Notes: generated by a model from the sequence alone, not told the origin. DNA of 64,000 nucleotides from Wyeomyia smithii (GCF_029784165.1 NC_073696.1:176256912-176320911); one strand, 5' to 3'. Counted from the stretch's first letter, positions 33,596 through 46,124 are shown. Translations and numbers: made by a program.

Positions 33596-36500
33596 CAGTC
33601 ATTAGGCAACCTATAAATTTCCATGAAATTTTTATTGCATTTCATCGAGTATCCACTTCGCTCAGACTTTAACCACAGATATATGGGTTTTAGAGTAACT
33701 GGGTTGAATGGGTTTGGCAAATAAATATATAAGTACTGTGCCTAAAATTCGGTTATCATATTTGTTCAATACTTTGATTGATCAACAAATCAAAAACTTT
33801 TATTTTGAAAATAATATTATGATGTATATGTTATTGCTCTTCGGCTGTGGGTTGACACTTCTAACTGCTTTCCAAGTCATCTATATTTCATGCCATTTTT
33901 ACCGCTCTCTGTCGACTCGTTTGTCCGAGTAAAAAGTACATAAATACTGTATCGCCCACATAAGGTGTTATTTCCGACAACTGTTTTAAGTGGGTACAAT
34001 TCGTGAGAAACGATGCGAAAAGAAGATGATTCTGAGGATTTACCTCATAAAGTAATACGATAAAATAAAGCAAAATAGCCGATTTATGTATTAATGTCTC
34101 AACACCATACAGCTTTTGTGCTTACAGCAAACCATATTCTTCGGCGTTGCAAACAAATTACTGCACCTGGAAGGGTTAGATAATGCTATAAATATTTTAA
34201 AAGTATAACCAAATCTTTTTTATAATCGGTTATTCTCTTGTGAAAGTAAAAAATAAATTTAAATGGTATTTAAAAGAATTCTTTTGTGAGTATAAGTTCC
34301 ACGAAATGAAAACCAAAATGAAGATAAAAAAAAAACAATAATATTAAAAGAATCCAACTGTGATGATCCTGGCGAGAGAAACAGTTGATTCCTTCGGAGT
34401 GAAATTATCATTTATAATTCATCCTACTTATTTAATGGCATAGTTTCCATTTCAATCTAGTGAAAATAACATCCGCAAATGGTACCTGAAAAGAAACCAG
34501 AAAAAAAAACCGGTTAGTTGGGTTTTTTTAACCAAGGAGGATACAGTGACGAGATAAGTATACGCTATCTAGCATCATTAGCATAACTCAAGAATATTTA
34601 GAAGAAAAATGCTCAAAAAAGTTTTTCCCGATTTTCTCCGTTACACTCCATCAGATTTCCTCGACGTTCACTCTTCTGATGCAAAACTTTTCCCTTCCAA
34701 TATCAAATTCGCAGTTATAATAACTCTTGCGTTAAAAGAAATCATCTCTCCAAACTGCGTCCCATTTCATTCCCCTTTGCATTTCCCTTCGGACAACCGT
34801 TGCTTTACCCATGTAGAGCTACGGAAGATAAAAAAAGCCGCAACACTGAGATTGGTTTCGGTTGTGAGACGGCCCTACGACCGGGTCCGGAAAAAGTAAT
34901 CGGTATAAGAAATGGAGCACTGTCCCCCGAGGTACCAAGAAGATCAAAATGTCATATTTCTTGACGAATGTTTTAATCATTTTTTCCGCTTAATATTTTT
35001 GCAGCCAGGCTTTAGAAAGATAAAGAATACCGGTGGGGAGCCCCTGCTAACCAAGAGGAGTTGAAAAAGCGGAACAAAAGTTTTGCTCTTTCTTTCGTCT
35101 GATTGATTGTTTCACCTGTTTTATACAGAAAAGTAGAAAAAGAACAATTTTCTGCGCGCGGCTGCTTTCAGCAATTGATAATAATTAATAGGTTATGCTG
35201 AAATAAAAGTTATGTTTAGATTTTTGTTGAAGGAGTTTTATTTTCTGTGTATTCTAGTGTAAAATTATTCTGTTATTTGTCAACAACTTTATCGACATAG
35301 GTATTTCGCAGCCGGGTGATGAAGCAGATTGCAATCGAAGTGTGCTTCACTATAATGCGAATCAGCATACCCGTTCTCGAAAACTTCGTCATTATCCATT
35401 GACATAAAAGCAAGAATAGCACTTATTGGCGGATTAACTGTACTTCCGCCATTAATTCTGATCACACTTGCTCTCGTTTAGAGCAACGGGAATATTCGCT
35501 CGGCCTGCCAATATTGCATCCAATTTTATCCCGGAAACGCAAGCTAATTAGTGTGGTGACATCATTACCACCAGTTTCTATAATTAATGAGCTCGGCATG
35601 TATGGCTATTCAGGCAGTCAGTTGCCATCGGTGTCACATATCCTACAGTATCGTACAGTTAAAAATTCACCGAAAATCGCGGACGGTAATCGCCATCATT
35701 CGACCGGAGTAGACTGGGATGCTTTCCCGGGCGAATAGTGCTGCCTTAGCGGCTATGCAGTTTGAAGGACAACCTACAAGCAAACTGTATCATCAGCACG
35801 CATCTATGCGAGCTAAGCTGATAAATATTGAATGGGAGCATCTGCATCACATCAACACTCAACGGCCTCCGGAGATGTGGTTCAGCTTTGTTCAATCAAT
35901 GAATTGAGTCATTATTTATTTTAATTGAGATCGTTCTCATTCATCCCGTCCCATGTTGTTGGTTGTTTTAGCAGCGTCATTTTGACGGGACATAGAAATG
36001 GACTCAGTACAAGGGGTGGCATTTTCTTTTATGTTATCAAAACAACAACAGTGTTTTGTTTCGATTTGTAGAGAAAGTCATAGAAGTCAAACGTTATAAT
36101 TTCGTTGTTCAAATATTTATATGTTCTGAGTTATTTGCATATTAATCCCAATTTTGATATTGACCATCCATCTCGGAACCACCCTCAAGTCGAGAACTGA
36201 AATCAAATTTGCCATATGCATGCACAGTGACCAGGAACGTAAACATAAACAGTATCACCCATTGTCTGGGCGGGTGTTATAAATTATATTGTATTAATAA
36301 TGTACCCTTTTATAGCATCAAGCATAACCACTGTAGCTAACGGTCTGCTCGTGACCTCGTCGTTCGCCCATCCGGATTTCCTCTACACACTGCAATCCTG
36401 GTGCGTCACGATCATAAGTGGCCCGCTTCTTTCTCCGACGTTCAGAGTGCTGTCGAAGCGAATTGAAAATGAAAGTAATTATAACTCTGTGCAGCATGCT

Positions 36501-37360
36501 CCAAGATGAGTCGTATCGGAACTTCGGTTCAATGAAATATTTATGATCTTCTTAGCTGTACACTTGTAAGCTGTTTGTGGGCGAACTGAGCATGTGAAAT
36601 AAATTTGAAAGCCAAACTGGAGCGAAAAGCAGACTGTATATTCACATCGATTTATTAAGCAGCTGTCTAATAAACGATCCATTGTTAGTGGCCAATCTGA
36701 TTTTCGAGATGAAACATGTGCCACAAATCAAAGTTTTCTCTTCTTTGGGCGTCGTTCAAACCATTCCAAACAATCCTTAATCTTAACTGAAATGAGTTTT
36801 ATCCGCTATCAGCTATGATTTCCATGCCACAATTTGTTATAGTAATTAGTTTTTGTGACACTTGAGACCATTTGTTGTTTATATTACGCACGAAGTTCAC
36901 AATTCATGCAGCTAGAATTTTATAAGCGAATGAATCATTTGATTTTCGATATATGAAATAACTCTCCGTTATTTGAAAGAGTTCGTTCTGTTAGAATGTC
37001 AATGCAACCTTCATTTATAACGGTCTTATTTCAATTGACGATAAGCCAAAGTCGCCATAATCAAAAATAAATAAACAAACTCTACAAGTAGTAATAAATA
37101 CACCAAACCGATGGCTGAAAAAAGAGACACAGATAAATGATCTTTTGCATTCAGAAGAAAGTGAAGCGGGAGAAAAAAGTCGATAAAAAATTTAACAAAA
37201 TGACGGACGGCGCACGGCGACTAGTCACTAACAGCTCAAACAGCATGAACAATTTTGACCTTCCTTTTCCTCTATAGCACACAATCAAACTATTCTTATA
37301 TTCAGAAGGGTCTCACGTGTATAAAATTGGTCATCACAGGTTTTGTCCCAGGACTCAAAT
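33596..37360. other. AT-rich intergenic region, no recognised gene
   Basis: In 3.8 kb I recognise no gene family or RNA gene. A frame pair at 35514-35907 is described separately. A plus-strand frame at 34609-34899 (96 codons) ends in a basic tail and has no motif. Stretches near 34200-34350 and 36900-37100 are A/T-rich. No terminal repeat pairs were fixed. Confidence 0.45.
35514..35907 (+). other. Two overlapping exon-like frames, possible frameshifted ORF (unrecognised)
   Basis: One frame (35514-35738) ends in GVDWDAFPGE. A second, shifted by one base, opens at 35719 and ends at 35907 with HHINTQRPPEMWFSFVQSMN. Both have mixed amino-acid composition and little AT bias, unlike the neighbourhood. 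A single frameshift near 35735 would join them into about 130 codons. I do not recognise a family. It could be a decayed gene, a mobile-element fragment or an ancient viral insertion, but nothing in the sequence decides between these. Confidence 0.25.
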
Positions 37361-37745
37361 TAAAAAAATATGAAAGATCAAAGCTTTTTAACTATTTCTG
37401 TGAATTTTGGTGGCCCTGAATAACTTGGAAATGGTCACTTGGAAATGGTCACAGAGTAATTGCTCTTCGGGTTCGTCACTTCTACATTTACTTACAGAAA
37501 AATTCCATTTAAGTCACTGAAGACTTTACGCATTTCTGATTTGGCTAGGAGCATCAAAATTCACAGGAATGGTTAAAAAGTTGCCCTTACTCAGCTCGGA
37601 AGACCGCAGAGTAGTTGGACTCGTCGCCTCTACGTTTGCTTACGGTAGAACTTCCTCTGAAGACTTTACGCACTTTCGAGCTAGCTAGGGGCACCAAATT
37701 TCACAGAAATGGTTAAAAAGCTATAATCTTTCATCTTTCTATTTT
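37361..37745. repeat. Inverted-repeat element with internal direct repeats
   Basis: Arms at 37361-37416 and 37688-37745 are diverged reverse complements that share AGCTTTTTAAC(T/C)ATTTCTGTGAA. Inside, a direct repeat pairs 37517-37587 with 37657-37725 (GAAGACTTTACGCA...TTCACAG(G/A)AATGGTTAAAAAG). The design looks like an old MITE with duplicated ends. No target duplication is visible. Confidence 0.6.
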
Positions 37746-37987
37746 AAGTTTTAGGGGATTCGTTTATTGATCGTTTGTTGAAAACCTGGCACGTTAACCA
37801 TATCTCGGCGGTAGAGGAAATGCTTCGCCAACCTGAGCGTCTGTTCACCAAGACGGTACGGCTCAAAACAGCGTCTGATCTCCATGTTAGGAGCGGCTGA
37901 TCATCGGTTTGGTGTCAGCATGGATGTGAATGTAGAATGCACCAACGCGTGATCGGGTGACAGTCGATAAGTGCGACGACGTATAAG

Positions 37988-38470
37988 TTGAGAATTAAGG
38001 GCCGGTTCTTCAACTACAGCATCACCAACGTGCACTGCCCATACGAAGGAAGACCCGACGACGAGATAAAGGCATTCTGTGCGCAGCTGGAGCAGGTGTA
38101 TGATATGAACGCTCAGATAGGACGGGAGGTATTGTACAAGCCGAGTAGCCTGCACGCCGCATCAAATGATAATGGCCAATGCGGTGTGGTAGTCAGAAGT
38201 ACTTTCTTGCCCTGCAAAGACATCCACAAAGCCACCTGGAGATCACCTGACTTACAAGTGGAGAATCAAATCGACCACGTTCTAATCGATGATAAATTCT
38301 TCTCAGACGTCATCATCGTTCACACCTACCGCAGTGCGAATATTGATTCGGACCATTACCTTGTTACAGTATGCATGCGCTCAAAATTTTCGACGGTGCG
38401 AAACACGCGTCAAAATCGCCCACCGGGACTAAACATCGGGCAACTACGGGACGCCGAAGCTGCACGATAG
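37988..38470 (+). pseudogene. RTE-like endonuclease fragment
   Basis: A 160-codon open segment contains GRFFNYSITNVHCPYEGRPD and ENQIDHVLIDDKFFSDVIIV, followed by SANIDSDHYLVTVCMRSK, which holds the conserved SDH signature of the APE-type nuclease. A deletion joins IGREVLYKPSSLHAASNDNG, removing the central GDFNA-type motif, so the enzyme cannot work. A stop follows at 38468. Confidence 0.75.
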
Positions 38471-38906
38471 TACGCGCAGCAGATGGAAGCAGCATTATCA
38501 ACGGAAGAGCAGCTTGGCGCAGCTACTCTTGAAGATGGCTAGAGGGACATTCGATCAGCCATAGGTAGTGCTGCTGTAGCTGTAATTGGTACAATGGCTC
38601 CGAACAGGAGAAACGACTGGACTGGGAGATGTAGCAGAGGACGACGACGGAATGGTAGATCTCAGTGTACGCGCAGATGACGACAGAATTCCAATCCCTG
38701 ACCTCCAGGAGATTAAAGAGGAGATCGGCCGACTGAAAAACAACAAAGCCGTTGGAGCTGACCAACTTCCCAGCGAGCTGTTGAAACACAGTGGTGAATC
38801 ACTGGCTAAGGTGCTACACTGGGTTATCGCCAAGATTAGGGAGGAGGAGGTAGTACCGGAGGAGTGTATGGAGGGTACAGTGTTCCCCGTTCACATAAAG
38901 GGTTGG

Positions 38907-38914
38907 ATTGCCGC
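38907..38914. repeat. Left 8-bp target duplication of the RTE-borne MITE
   Basis: ATTGCCGC matches ATTGCTGC at 39225-39232 with one difference. The right copy keeps the original RT codons. Confidence 0.75.
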
Positions 38915-39224
38915 ACTAGCGTAGTGTGGGGGGGACCCTCTGGGGGTGACACCCATGAGACAAACTTTCATACGTGTCACCTTCAAATGGGTGACATCCT
39001 CGAGATTATTTATTAATGAGGTGGAGGTCGAGCTGAAACCTTCAAAAATTGTACGAATTTTTCGATAATGGGTAGATTTAGTGCAGTTGAAAACGAGCGT
39101 GCTAACACTCACTTTTTTTAATAGCAAGATGATTTCACTGCAACCTTGTGGGGGTGACCAGGGGTAAAGGGGTGATACCCAAATTTTCCACCCCAGGTGT
39201 TGCCCGGTCACACTACGCTACTGA
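38915..39224. mobile_element. 310-bp hAT-type MITE inside RTE relic 3
   Basis: The ends share the exact inverted core TAGCGTAGTGTG / CACACTACGCTA, and are flanked by an 8-bp duplication with one mismatch, which supports hAT-type mobilisation. Subterminal G-rich motifs (GGGGGTGACACCC near the left, GGGGTGACCAGGGG near the right) are present. It is non-coding. Because it lies within recognisable RT codons, its ends are well constrained. Confidence 0.8.
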
Positions 39225-39232
39225 ATTGCTGC
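39225..39232. repeat. Right 8-bp target duplication of the RTE-borne MITE
   Basis: ATTGCTGC is continuous with the resumed RT reading (C-N-Y-R). Confidence 0.75.
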
Positions 39233-40096
39233 AACTACCGTGCAATCACGCTACTGAACGCCGTCTATACGGTGCTCTCTCAAATTCTATGCTGTCGACT
39301 ACCACCGTTTGCGAGGAAGTTTGTGAGGCAATACCAAGCGGGATTTATGGGTGCCCGCGCCACCACGGACCAAATATTCGCGGTACGGCAGGTCCTACAG
39401 CCGTGAATGTAATGTGTCCACATATCATTTGTTTATCGATTATAAATCGGCGTACGACACAATCAGCTATGCACGATTATGCACGATTACGGTTTCCTGG
39501 ATAAACTGACACGGTTGGTCAAGTCGACGACGGATCGAGTGATGTGCCTAGTTCATGTTTCGGGGACACTCTCGAGTTCTTTCAATTCTCGAAGAAGGTT
39601 ACGGCAAGGTGATGGATCATCGTGCTTGCTATTCACATCGCTTTGGAAGGTGTGTTACGTAAGACTGGTATCGACACACGTGGCACGATATTTAGGAGGT
39701 CCGTTTAGCTCTTTGGCTCCGCCGAAGACATTGGTATTGTAGCGTGAACTTTAGATTAAAGGCTGAAGCCGGACGAATTTAACTGGCCATGAACGCATCG
39801 GAGACTAAGTACATGAGAGGAAGAGGTTCCAGAGAAGACAGTATCAACCTCCCACCACGAATTCATATTAGCGGTGATGAAATCGAAGTGGTAGACGAGT
39901 TCGTGTACCTGGGCTCACTGGTGACTGCTGACAACGACACCAGCAGATAAATTCGTTGACGCCTTATGGCAGGAAATCGTGCCTAATTTGGACTCCGGAG
40001 GACGCTCTACACGAATAAAATCCGCCACCGCACGAAATTAACCATCTTCAAACACTGACCAGACTGGTAGTCCTCTGCGGCCACGCAACCTGAACC

Positions 40097-40490
40097 ATGC
40101 TCGTGGAAGACCAATGCGCCCTTGGGGTTTTCGAACGGAAGGTGCTGTGTACCATCTGTGGTGGAGTGCAGATGGAAGATGGATCATGGCGGATAAACCA
40201 CGAGTTGCATCAGCTGCTAAGAGAACCACTCATCATTCAACCGGCGGATATCGGGAGACTACAGTGGGCTGGGCATGTCGTTAGGATGTCGGATGACAAC
40301 CTGGTGAGAATGGTTCTTGATAACGCCCCTACTGGAACGAGGCGACGGGGTGCGCAGCGAAGAAGATGGCCGATCAAGTGGACCTGCGGGGCCTCTGCAG
40401 ATGACATAGCTGGCGAGCTGCACCCATGGACCGAATGAATGGAGACAACTTATTCGAACACTTCAGCCAGAGCTGACTGGTAAGGTAAGG
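40097..40490 (+). pseudogene. RTE-like C-terminal region of relic 3
   Basis: The open segment 40097-40438 carries FERKVLCTICGGVQMEDGSW, RLQWAGHVVRMSDDNLVRMV and GTRRRGAQRRRWPIKW, the usual C-terminal tail of RTE-type polyproteins. A frameshift leads to W(R)QLIRTLQPELTGKV near 40440-40485. Upstream (39840-39950) is IHISGDEIEVVDEFVYLGSL. It is a relic only. Confidence 0.75.
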
Positions 40491-42335
40491 TTTTTGAAAA
40501 CAGTACAAAAATAAATATAAAATAAATTATTTATTCAAAAATGCTCTAGTTTGTTTTTGTTATATGAGATTTGAATAAGTGGATTTTGACATAACTATGA
40601 TTTGCCAACAATATTACATGCAAATGTACACCGGTTATTCATGAAACATTTTTTGTTTGTTCTGCGACGTTTATTGACAGCACATAAATTGTATGTGAAG
40701 AACATATATATTTTGAAGGATAGAGAGATAAAAGAAGAAATATGGAAGAATCAACGGGATTGTTCAGGAAAAAAATCGGCAATTTGTTAAATGTTTGTTG
40801 AGTAATAGATAAATTTCGATATACTCTGTTTAATATTTGTAAACATGAACTGTATTAGGCTTTATACAATGAATCAATTGAAAAAAGGATATTTAGATAT
40901 TACTTGTTGCAGTTATGCGAAAGTCCGTCGATCATTAGCAGTACACACTATTGTGCTAACATTGAAAAATGTTTATCGAATAAAGTTGCATTTAATTCAA
41001 TCGAATGGAATTACTTGTGTTAGAGAAACGAATGAAGAAATTGAATTGAAGAACATGAGAGCTATAATTACATTCACAAAAAATATAAAAACAAAGAATA
41101 TAAGAAAAAAGTTTCTCTTTCGCTCCTTAGCATTTCTACTCACATACAACTGTTGCTTGCAACGATTAAGCTGGACCTGGTTCTGGATCTTAAATTTCAA
41201 ACACCACCATTGCCCTTCCGTCACAGCACCACAAAGTTAAAGTGCGAGTTTTTTTTTTTTTTTGCACACGACTGCAAATCTTCTCCCATTAAGAGAACCA
41301 GCAAGGACCAAGGACCTGGCTTCGCCATAAAATTATAAGTCAAAAACTAAAGCTTCAACCACGCGGAAAAGTGCTTGCAGAAAGAGCAGAAAAGACACGT
41401 TTGAAAACGTGATGAAGCAGTGGAACGCTTTCAATTAATAAGGAATTTCACCCCGTTCTGGGATCTCATCCTCGAAGGCGCTGCATGGATGTCGATTCTA
41501 TCATACTCTCTCCAGCTGGTTTGCATAGCACAGGAAACGATAGAAGACGTCCAAAACGATGTCGATACATTCGGTGCAGAGTCCAGGGCATTTTCTTAGG
41601 ATGTTGCTTGTACTTTCTCGATGCCTCTGCGTGGTACTGGAAAATGTGAAGAATTAGAAAACCGGCAAGCTTCCGCGCTGTAAATGTGTACAACCAGGCC
41701 TTCAGGAATTTGGAGTTGAATGTTACAACTGTGGTGACGGTTGTGTACCTTATTCGGTCTACTGAAAAAGGGTATAAAAACCAGGAATTTCAAACTTCCC
41801 ATCGATTCAGGAAACCATAGTTATTTTGAAATTGATTTGGCAGACACTACTGCCAACATTAATTGAATTTATTCAATTTGTCGTTTAAGATGATATTTTG
41901 CTGTTTCGTTTCTTGTAATACTTTAATCCATGTTGAAAAATTTGAAGTCGTGCGACTATCAATACAGTCTCAAAATAGAAAATCAGAAGCATTAGTCAAT
42001 CAGTCGTTAATTAGTTGTTTTTGAAATTTTCAAGTTTATTCAATGAAAGTAATGAATTGAATTGAAAAATGGAAGCAATGAATTGAAACGTCCTGGTAAT
42101 CCATCGGTGAACCATGCTGGATAGATTCATAGAAGGATTCACTTCGTGTTTGTAATAAAAAATACAAACAATTAAGAAAATAATACACGTACCTTTGCCA
42201 TGTTTCTTTTTCTTTTATTTTTCTGTAAGTAAAACATTCCGCTATTCACTCGCAAAAAAACACAAAGAATCATAAAACGCCGTGAACCATGAACGGAAAC
42301 TGCGAACTCATAAACTCTAATTTCAATAGAACTGA
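40491..42335. other. Intergenic region, no recognised gene
   Basis: A 131-codon plus-strand frame (40845-41240) is rich in Lys, Asn and Ile, consistent with AT-rich noise, and has no motif. Short minus-strand frames at 41466-41802 overlap each other. A TATAAAA sequence occurs at about 41772-41780 without a recognisable gene downstream. Confidence 0.45.
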
Positions 42336-42767
42336 CCCGATCAGAAAGCCAAAACAAAAATGTAACAGAGGCTGTTAGTTTGTTATGTGAAAAACCTTCC
42401 AGGTTGTGTTATAATTTTGATACCGTTAGGTGTTAAAATAACAGAAATTATAACAAAAAATATTCTAATAATATCAAACCCATATCAAACTTTGTTACTA
42501 ACGTATCAGTTTTCTAACAAAATGAGATAGCAAATAGAACATTATAATAACAATCATTGTTATAAACAACAGGTTTTGATAGAGACGAAAAAATTTTTAG
42601 ATTTGTTTCAGAACAACTCCATTTCATGATTTGTTATTATAACTCATTCAGATTCAACTTTGTTATCCAAAGCGAATGGGAAAATACTACATCGTATCAA
42701 AATATGTTATTTGTATCTCCCGTTGATAGAATTTTGTAATTTTTTAGTTATGCTCTTCTGATCGGGG
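42336..42767. mobile_element. 432-bp MITE, copy 1
   Basis: The ends are CCCGATCAGAA (left) and its inverted match TTCTGATCGGG (right). The interior is AT-rich and full of GTTATAAT/ATTATAAC-type motifs in both orientations. A second copy of the same length, nearly identical base for base, lies at 59718-60149 in the same orientation. The observed differences are very few (for example AAAAC versus AACAC just inside the left end). It is non-coding and non-autonomous. The target duplication could not be fixed. Confidence 0.9.
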
Positions 42768-43576
42768 AACCTCTACAGACTAGACAGCCCCAATCGTCTA
42801 GTGCACTCCACTAGCCATCCGGGCTTTCGCAAATGAATCCCAAAATAATTTAGCTTACACTATTCTAGTACGGGGTATCATTCCTCTTTTGTTCTACATG
42901 GAAACGTACCTATATACTTTTCCTCAGACGATTTTTGGGGAAAGATTTTACGGTTTCATGTTGAGGTAGAAATTTCCGTCTTCCATATTGGAACCGTGAG
43001 CTTCAAAGCGTGGAATAGAATATAAAAGCGAAAACAGTTCCTTATGGAAAATCTCACTAATGGTTGTCGAACTGATGCATACACTTTTGCCCTTTCACGT
43101 ATTAGTCTTTGCTTTGTATTAACGAAAATTCCATATGTTATATCAAATCCGATCCAAATTTTCACAGAATTTACAAAACAAACAAGTTATGAAATAGTGA
43201 AAACTTAGTTGACAAAAACTATTTCATTTCTCTCTACTAAACAGCTTTAAACACGGAACATTGAACACGGTTGCGAATAACCAATGAGATAATAAATTTA
43301 ATTTCCACGATATACCCAAACCCGTATTGTGTTTGGACTTGAACACATATCTAGAAACGTTTCTCGCAATTTGTCTTTCGTTCATGGATGACTCGTTTCG
43401 TAGCATAGCCCCTTTTAATCCAATGGAATTAGTTGGAATAAATACTCTTGTTCGACGGTAATCATGCTATTCTAATTAAAACACTAAACACAGTTATGTA
43501 TTTTTCGTTTCCTTTATTAGCAATGCTAGCAGGATGAACTGACGAAAGAAGGTAGAACGAAAAACACCAGCCCTCA

Positions 43577-43828
43577 TTAAAACTTCGGTCTACATACACG
43601 TTTGCGTACAGAGCGGGACGTTCGAGAATGACGAGCATTAGCGTTACGTTTATCCTTTTGTGCCTCAATCGTCTCAATAGACGAACCGCTTTTAGTGAGC
43701 CCGTACCTGCTCACCGCCAAAAGTTCGCCGTGCCAAACTTTATCATCTTTGCAATTTCTTTCGCTCATTAAAATCAAGCCTGCATGCAGTGTACAGGTAT
43801 TGCTAATCAGAGCATTAGTTTGCAGCAC
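43577..43828 (-). CDS. Hypothetical small basic protein or exon
   Basis: This 83-codon minus-strand frame ends in a Ser/Arg/Lys-rich tail (IEAQKDKRNANARHSRTSRS, then VRKRVCRPKF). A second methionine gives a 63-residue form starting MSERNCKDDKVWHGE. A CAG acceptor-like site precedes that methionine, and a GGTGAGCAGG donor-like site lies inside the frame, so it might be exonic. I recognise no family. Composition argues weakly for coding; there is no other support. Confidence 0.2.
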   Translation of the reverse strand: MLQTNALISNTCTLHAGLILMSERNCKDDKVWHGELLAVSRYGLTKSGSSIETIEAQKDKRNANARHSRTSRSVRKRVCRPKF

Positions 43829-44213
43829 CCAACAAAGTGATTCCAGTTTATATCGGCGAGGTGTTCTTGGTTAGTTATAAAAGCTCATATTCAAGAAATC
43901 AAAAAAGTGACATGTGCTACCGAAGTCTTTATATTTCGAATGTGAAGTTGTGATGTTTGATTGTGTATGTAGATTTCAGTTTACAGTATCCTTCAGAATA
44001 AATTTGATAAACTATCCATAAAACTAAAACTAAAAAGTAAACAAAAATTCAAGCTTTTTTTCCTAAAATATGACACTGATTTATTTTTAGTTGGAGTCGA
44101 AGATCTAAGGCAAAAAATCCGCAGGTCACCATGAGTATCTGCATCTTGGCCCTTACACATTCTGCGGCAATTAACAACGACCATTGTCTAGAGTATCCAT
44201 TTTTAGACGAGTT

Positions 44214-44268
44214 TTGGCTTCCCGGGAATCGGGAAATGAAAATTTGCTTTCCCGGGAAATTAAAAAAA
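44214..44268. repeat. TTCCCGGGAA palindrome-rich fragment
   Basis: CCCGGGAATCGGGAAAT is followed by TTTCCCGGGAAAT. Such paired palindromes are typical of subterminal regions of hAT-type MITEs, but no ends are present here. It is probably a relic. Confidence 0.4.
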
Positions 44269-46124
44269 TGCAAACAAAAGAAAGGAAGTGGAGGTTTATT
44301 TATTGGGATTTTGAATCTTAGTAAAATCAGATCATTCGATGGTGCAGATATTTGTAACCATGAGTGTGTTCTCAGATTTCACTCCCCCCCCCTCATTTTG
44401 CCTTTTCCCTCATTGTTTTTTTCCGTCACAGTCGTGGAGATGCAAAGGTAAGTCCGGTCTTCGACAACAACAATTGTCTTTCTAACAAACCAGCCTTTCT
44501 TTCTCAAAACTGACCTGAAGATTCAAAAAAAATATTGCAACTCACTTTTGGAGCAAACAAATAAACTTTCGCAGGCAAAATGCTCTTTGAGAAAATGAGA
44601 AATTTTCAAATAAACCTGGTTCACAAATAGGAACCCACATCAAAATAAAATAAAAACAACACCGTGAGTCCACCACACCAGTCCATGGAATATTTATGCT
44701 TTTCCTACACCATAAGAATCAGATGTTTCCATACCGAGAAACGTGCACCTGTATAGTTGAGCAACCTACAGCGTTTCGCAAATATATTTGATGTTGACAC
44801 AGTGATTATATTATACCGGTATAACAATTTACCACCGACTCACGTGCTTTAGGTAGTATGCTTGCGTACGTTTTTTTTTTCTGATAACACAGAGAATATG
44901 AGAAGATAAAAATTGTTTCTACTCTTTCACGAACACATTCAAAAGTTAACGGGTGACTAACCATCTAATACGTTGGCTAACCTAGTAATTTTGTAATTTT
45001 TGAACTTAAAAAAACGTATAAGTACATCGCGATAGCTTTTGAAAATAGCAGCAGTAATGATTTTCTCTTTTAAAATTTAGTTTTATGACTTCTAAATAAA
45101 CCATCCTCCATCTTTTCCCCCCTGATCTTTTCTCGATGCAAACGAAACCTCCTTCCGTTGAACGAGCGACATGACTGCTGGAGATAGGCATGAGAAATAT
45201 AAATAATCCTTATAAAGAGGGTTGACAGAGAACCGGAATAAACAAACCGTTTTTGTAATTGATGTTGATGAAAATGGTTATCGTGGAGTTTATTTAAAGA
45301 TTTTTGTCTCTTAACATGATATTACTATGCACACATTCTGATTGGATAAAGATTATTATCAGAAGCGTCAGCGCTTCGGCAATTTAAATAATCCATTCCA
45401 ACCATAAACCTATTTTTAACACTGTTTTAAAATTTAAAAAACGCAAAGGTAAGTTTCGGCGAACATATTATCATCAGTTCGTCATCAATATGCGAAAACA
45501 GCCGCAAGCATCGCAGCACACCAAATAACCCGTCTTGAATCAGTATGACAAAAGATTCCAACAACTAACAATGAAAGGTTAGCAAAAGGCATTTTATGCC
45601 CATTCACATCTTTAGGTTTCTCATGAATAACCCATCAGTTCTCATCAACGTATAGAGGAAGACAAGATGCAAAAGGACGATAAACGCTCTAAGAGACCTT
45701 TACGTTCAGGTTAACCTCTTTTTGAAACTCCTTTGTATGTGGTAAAGCAGACTTGAACTGAGCACAGGAGGGCAGACATATGTTACACTACCCGTGCAGG
45801 ACCATCCACTTATATGCGCACCTTTGTAACAAACTGCAATCAAAAGAGTAGTTGCATCTTAAGTTTTGAGCTACAAGAATTATACAGCAAAACCACAAAT
45901 TATAAACTAGAGCAAAATTGTAAAAAGGCCATTTTTGTTCGCGCATTTGGCGATGTTTTTCCAATCATTTGTATCCGCTATATTCGTTATTGATTTACAT
46001 TGTTTTATTAGTCGAGAGTACGAATGGATGTGTGAGAGTAGACCATTCAAAATGTTCATGTAGGTAATTTCAGAATACATATAGAGATAAGCATGATGGG
46101 TATATATCAAACAATTCTTATATA

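Larger units (their letters stand above)
38586..39406 (+). pseudogene. RTE-like RT region, split by the MITE
   Basis: Before the MITE: LQEIKEEIGRLKNNKAVGAD, QLPSELLKHSGESLAKVLHW and VPEECMEGTVFPVHIKG. After it: NYRAITLLNAVYTVLSQILC and FVRQYQAGFMGARATTDQIF. The coding join across the MITE reads G-L-D-C-C-N-Y-R once one copy of the 8-bp duplication is removed. The RT palm with the catalytic aspartates is largely lost to frameshifts after about 39450. Confidence 0.75.
37770..40490 (+). mobile_element. RTE-like retrotransposon relic 3, interrupted by a MITE
   Basis: Endonuclease, RT and C-terminal parts of an APE-type retrotransposon follow in order on the plus strand, with stops, frameshifts and internal deletions. 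The sequence differs from relics 1 and 2 enough to be another subfamily. A hAT-type MITE sits inside the RT region at 38915-39224. The relic ends near 40490, just before an A-rich (ATAAATA) tail at about 40500-40530. Confidence 0.75.
42768..46124. other. Intergenic region, no recognised gene
   Basis: This 3.4 kb has only short frames. The most gene-like is minus-strand 43577-43828, listed separately. A short fragment with TTCCCGGGAA palindromes (44214-44268) looks like the remnant of a palindrome-rich MITE but has no partner end. The rest is AT-rich with no terminal repeats recognised. Confidence 0.45.
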
